DNA of 64,000 bases, from positions 186,001 through 250,000 of the forward strand of contig NZ_JAGIPX010000002.1 in NCBI RefSeq assembly GCF_017814945.1, written 5' to 3'. Origin of the DNA: Paraburkholderia sp. LEh10 (GTDB taxonomy: Bacteria > Pseudomonadota > Gammaproteobacteria > Burkholderiales > Burkholderiaceae). Positions 61,302 through 64,000 of the stretch are shown one piece after another; the stretch's first letter is position 1; the number at the start of each line of letters is the position of its first letter. The notes beneath the pieces were generated by a model. The model did no database searches. It worked only from the letters and a program-made list of their open reading frames with translations, and was not told the origin of the DNA. Position numbers and translations under genes: made by a program.

Positions 61302-62441
61302 CTACTGCGCGCCTTGCAGATCCGCAATGGCCGCTGCAAGAAAGCGCGCGGCCTCGCCGCCCGTGACGACGCGATGATCGAACGTCAAACTCAGCGGCAG
61401 GATCCGATGCACGGCAGGCGCGCCATCGGCCGCGACGACCTGCTCGTGGATGCGCCCCGCGCCGAGTATCGCAACGGTTGGCGGCACCACTACGGGCGCC
61501 GCGTATTTGCCTGCGATCATGCCGAAGTTCGACAACGTGATCGTGTTGCCGCGCAGCTCTTCGGGCGGAATCTTGCGCGCGCGAATGTCCGCGCGCATCC
61601 GGTCGAGACCGCCGCGCAAGTCCGCTGCATCGCGCTGCGCAACGTCGCGCAGCACGGGCACGAAGAGTCCGTCGGGCAGATCGACGGCAATGCCGACATC
61701 GATCTTCTTCAATACATGCCGCCGCCCCGTATGGCCGTCGAACCACGCGTTCAGGCCGGGCTCCGCGCGACAGCCCGCGACGAGCGCGCGGATCAGCCGG
61801 ATCGTGACGTCGGTATGCGGCGGCCATGCGTGGATGTCGGCATCGTCGATCACGGTCGCGGCGGCCACTTCGCTCTGCGCGCGCGCCATGTTCTGCGCCA
61901 TCGCGCGCCGCACGCCGCGCAGCACTTCGGGCGGACCGAGCTCGCCAAGTATCTTCGCGACGCGCTGCACGTCTGCCGCCGTGACCACGCCTTCCGGTCC
62001 CGACGGCGTCACCATCGACAGATCGACATCGAGCTTGCGCGCGAGCGCCCGCGCGGCCGGAATCGCCTTGATCACGCCGGCGCCCGCGCCCATGCCCGCG
62101 CCTATGCCTGCGCCCATGCCTTCGCCCAATGCGGCAGGCGCTTCCTGCACGACATGCTGGCCGACTTCCATATGGCCGACCACGGTGCCCGCGTCGGCTT
62201 CGTCGCCCGCGCCTTCGAACGCGACGAGCGGCGCGCCCAGATGCACGATGTCGCCGACGTTGCCGAACAGCTTCGCGACGCGCCCCGTTTGCGGCGACGG
62301 AATATCGACGATCGCCTTCGCCGTTTCGACGGACAGCAGCGGCTGGTCCGCGCGAATCTCGTCGCCCGGCTTGACATGCCACTCGACGATCTCGGCCTCC
62401 TGCAAGCCTTCGCCCAAGTCGGGCAGTTTGAAGATCTTCAT
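61302..62441 (-). CDS. 2-oxoacid dehydrogenase E2 (dihydrolipoamide acyltransferase)
   Basis: 379 residues. Lipoyl domain with attachment Lys in SVETAKAIVDIPSPQ near residue 42, a Gly/Ala/Met-rich linker (GMGAGIGAGMGAGAG), a peripheral-subunit-binding domain (ARALARKLDVDLSMVTPSGP) and the catalytic domain ending FDHRVVTGGEAARFL. The catalytic motif is HRVVTG, where most E2 enzymes have HxxxDG; the Asp is Thr. It transfers acyl groups to CoA. It follows the E1beta gene by 4 bp. Confidence 0.92.
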   Translation of the reverse strand: MKIFKLPDLGEGLQEAEIVEWHVKPGDEIRADQPLLSVETAKAIVDIPSPQTGRVAKLFGNVGDIVHLGAPLVAFEGAGDEADAGTVVGHMEVGQHVVQEAPAALGEGMGAGIGAGMGAGAGVIKAIPAARALARKLDVDLSMVTPSGPEGVVTAADVQRVAKILGELGPPEVLRGVRRAMAQNMARAQSEVAAATVIDDADIHAWPPHTDVTIRLIRALVAGCRAEPGLNAWFDGHTGRRHVLKKIDVGIAVDLPDGLFVPVLRDVAQRDAADLRGGLDRMRADIRARKIPPEELRGNTITLSNFGMIAGKYAAPVVVPPTVAILGAGRIHEQVVAADGAPAVHRILPLSLTFDHRVVTGGEAARFLAAAIADLQGAQ

Positions 62442-62445
62442 AGCT

Positions 62446-63426
62446 TCACGACGCCTCCAGAGCCTGCCTCACCGCGGCGACCACACGCACGGTGCTGGGC
62501 ATGTAATGACTTTCGAGCCGGTACAGCGGCACCACGACGTCATAGCCGGTGACGCGCTGCACGGGCGCGAGCAGCGAGTAAAGCCCGCGCTCGGCGATAT
62601 TCGCAGCGATCTCCGCGCCGATGCCGCCCGTGCGCGAGCCTTCGTGCACGATCACGCAGCGGCCCGTCTTCGCGACGGATGCAAGGATCGTGTTCATGTC
62701 GATCGGCTTGAGCGTCGCGACATCGATCACTTCGGCCATCACGCCGTCCTGCGCGAGCAGTTCGGCGGCCGCCTGCGCCTCCTGCACGGCGCCGCCCCAA
62801 CTTACCAGCGTCACGTCCGAGCCGTCGCGCAGCGTGAAGCAGGTGTCGAGGGGCAACGCCTCACCCGTGTCGTCCACCGTTTGACGGAACAGACGATAGA
62901 GGCGCGTCGGCTCGAAGAAGATCACGGGATCGGGATCGCGTATCGCGGCGAGCAGCAGTCCATACGCGCGCGCCGGCGACGACGGCGTGACGACGCGCAA
63001 GCCGGGGATGTGCGCGAACAGCGCTTCGGGGCTCTCCGAGTGATGCTCGGGCGCGTGTATGCCTGCGCCGCATGGCGAGCGGATCACGAGCGGACAGGCA
63101 AGGCGTCCGCGCGTGCGATGCCGCAGACGCGATGCGTGGTTCAACACGTGATCGATCGTCGGATAGACGAAGCCGCTGAACTGGATCTCGGCGACGGGCT
63201 TCAGGCCCATCGCCGCCATGCCGATCGCCGTGCCCGCGATCGCCGCTTCGGCGAGGGGCGTATCGATCACGCGTTGCGCGCCAAAGCGCGTCTGCAATCC
63301 CGCTGTTGTGCGGAACACGCCGCCGTTCACGCCGATGTCTTCGCCGAGCAGCACCACGGCGGGATCGTGTTCGAGCTCGTAGGCCATTGCCTGGTTGAGA
63401 GCATCGACCATGTTCAGATCAGCCAT
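62446..63426 (-). CDS. 2-oxoacid dehydrogenase E1 beta subunit
   Basis: 326 residues, typical of the beta chain of the alpha2beta2 E1 (pyruvate, acetoin or branched-chain type). Motifs: VVLLGEDIGVNGGVFRTTAG near 24-43, DTPLAEAAIAGTAIGMAAMG near 60, AGIHAPEHHSESPEALFAHI near 125 with catalytic His, and IDVATLKPIDMNTI. It binds TPP with the alpha subunit. GGGAG is upstream of the ATG at 63426, which overlaps the E1alpha stop by 8 nt. The actual oxoacid cannot be told from this. Confidence 0.93.
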   Translation of the reverse strand: MADLNMVDALNQAMAYELEHDPAVVLLGEDIGVNGGVFRTTAGLQTRFGAQRVIDTPLAEAAIAGTAIGMAAMGLKPVAEIQFSGFVYPTIDHVLNHASRLRHRTRGRLACPLVIRSPCGAGIHAPEHHSESPEALFAHIPGLRVVTPSSPARAYGLLLAAIRDPDPVIFFEPTRLYRLFRQTVDDTGEALPLDTCFTLRDGSDVTLVSWGGAVQEAQAAAELLAQDGVMAEVIDVATLKPIDMNTILASVAKTGRCVIVHEGSRTGGIGAEIAANIAERGLYSLLAPVQRVTGYDVVVPLYRLESHYMPSTVRVVAAVRQALEAS

Positions 63427-64000
63427 GGCCGTTCTCCCGCCGGTTCGCCGCAACGGGCGCGAACCGCTCGACGCTCGCCAGTTGGTCGCGCAGCGCGTGC
63501 GGCAAGGTTTCGTACAGGTGATCGAACATCGCCGAAGGTTCGGGCGGCGCGACGGCGAGATACGCTTCGACAGCCTGTTCGACCTGCGCATGACATGCCT
63601 TGCCGAGTGCTTCGTCCTGCGCTTTGTCCAGCACATTCATCCGCATCAGATACGTGCGCAGGCGCAGCAGCGGCTCGTACTCCCACTGCTTGCGGATCAG
63701 CTCCGGCTCGCGATAGCGGGTCGCATCGTCGGCCGTCGTGTGGTCGCCGAGACGATAGCTGAGCGCTTCGATCAGTGTCGGGCCATCGCCGCGCCGCGCT
63801 TTCGCGAGCGCTGCATGCATGACCTGATGCATCGCGATGACGTCGTTGCCGTCGACCTGCAAGCCGTCGATGCCCGCCGCGACCGCCTTTTGCGCAAGCG
63901 TCTGCGCGGCGCTCTGCATGCTGCGCGGCACCGAGATCGCCCACTGGTTGTTGTTGATGACGAGCACGAGCGGCGCTTGCCAGACGCCCGCCATGTTCAT
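63419..64000 (-). CDS. 2-oxoacid dehydrogenase E1 alpha subunit, N-terminus cut by window end
   Basis: The C-terminal 193 residues are visible: MNMAGVWQAPLVLVINNNQW with the TPP-site Asn region, AISVPRSMQSAAQTLAQKAV, TLIEALSYRLGDHTTADDAT and a Pro/Ala-rich tail MFDHLYETLPHALRDQL. The GDG(N) TPP motif and start lie beyond the window. It forms the E1 enzyme with the beta subunit whose ATG overlaps its stop. Same gene order (alpha-beta-E2) as the acetoin or branched-chain complexes; E3 is not visible. Confidence 0.92.
   Translation of the reverse strand: MNMAGVWQAPLVLVINNNQWAISVPRSMQSAAQTLAQKAVAAGIDGLQVDGNDVIAMHQVMHAALAKARRGDGPTLIEALSYRLGDHTTADDATRYREPELIRKQWEYEPLLRLRTYLMRMNVLDKAQDEALGKACHAQVEQAVEAYLAVAPPEPSAMFDHLYETLPHALRDQLASVERFAPVAANRRENGHG

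Overview
The window is high-GC DNA (mid-60s percent by eye) with dense, short-spaced genes. Its families point to the Burkholderiaceae, most likely Paraburkholderia, Caballeronia or Burkholderia: DUF3331, DUF4148, DUF2322, a sulfite reductase/DUF934 pair, an FNR/universal-stress block like the low-oxygen-activated (lxa) locus of B. cenocepacia, and many AraC/LuxR/MocR regulators. The metabolic and regulatory cargo, and the absence of rRNA, tRNA or core information genes, suggest a secondary chromosome or megaplasmid. This is inference from families; no database search was run.

Layout. 0-2.3 kb: a sugar-acid operon (kdgT plus a DUF1537 kinase cut by the window edge), then abutting LysR and MFS gene remnants and a 9-bp tandem repeat. 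2.4-5.2 kb: exported alpha/beta hydrolase, a degenerate HD-domain/LuxR regulator, DUF2322. 5.4-9.2 kb: ECF sigma factor, two tandem paralogous anti-sigma factors and an exported catalase-like peroxidase. 9.5-13.9 kb: atypical OmpR-type regulator, NDH-2-like flavoprotein, AraC regulator, MEKHL protein. 14.1-16.8 kb: sulfite reductase, DUF934, VOC protein. 17-22.6 kb: cyoABCD (bo3 quinol oxidase) divergent from a MocR regulator.

23.9-35.1 kb is the most coherent region. Four universal stress proteins, a CBS-BON protein, nitroreductase, flavodoxin, zinc alcohol dehydrogenase, a NarX/NarL-type two-component pair, a lone receiver, a ribosome-hibernation-like protein and a four-cysteine FNR-type regulator lie together. 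Seven FNR/ANR-like palindromes (TTGAY-N4-RTCAA and one near match) sit about 70-95 nt upstream of start codons. This looks like a self-contained low-oxygen survival regulon.

35.1-47.7 kb: a second PAS histidine kinase, cupredoxin, acyl-CoA ligase, AraC regulator, histone-deacetylase-like amidohydrolase, a broken MarR gene, then a periplasmic PQQ dehydrogenase, diheme cytochrome c and ankyrin operon whose dehydrogenase carries the lanthanide-type second Asp; then a HAD phosphatase and an HDOD protein. 47.9-50.1 kb: a TetR gene followed by a gene graveyard of at least five decayed fragments. 50.4-57.5 kb: DUF4148 peptide, cytosolic-looking S8 protease, PAP2/haloperoxidase-like protein with a Gly-Gly-Ala repeat, class III cyclase with TPR-like C-terminus, and a receiver-LuxR-cyclic-nucleotide-binding fusion next to that cyclase. 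57.7-64 kb: chromate transporter, DegP-like protease, and a 2-oxoacid dehydrogenase operon (E1alpha cut by the window end, E1beta, E2).

No insertion sequence, CRISPR array, tRNA or rRNA was seen.
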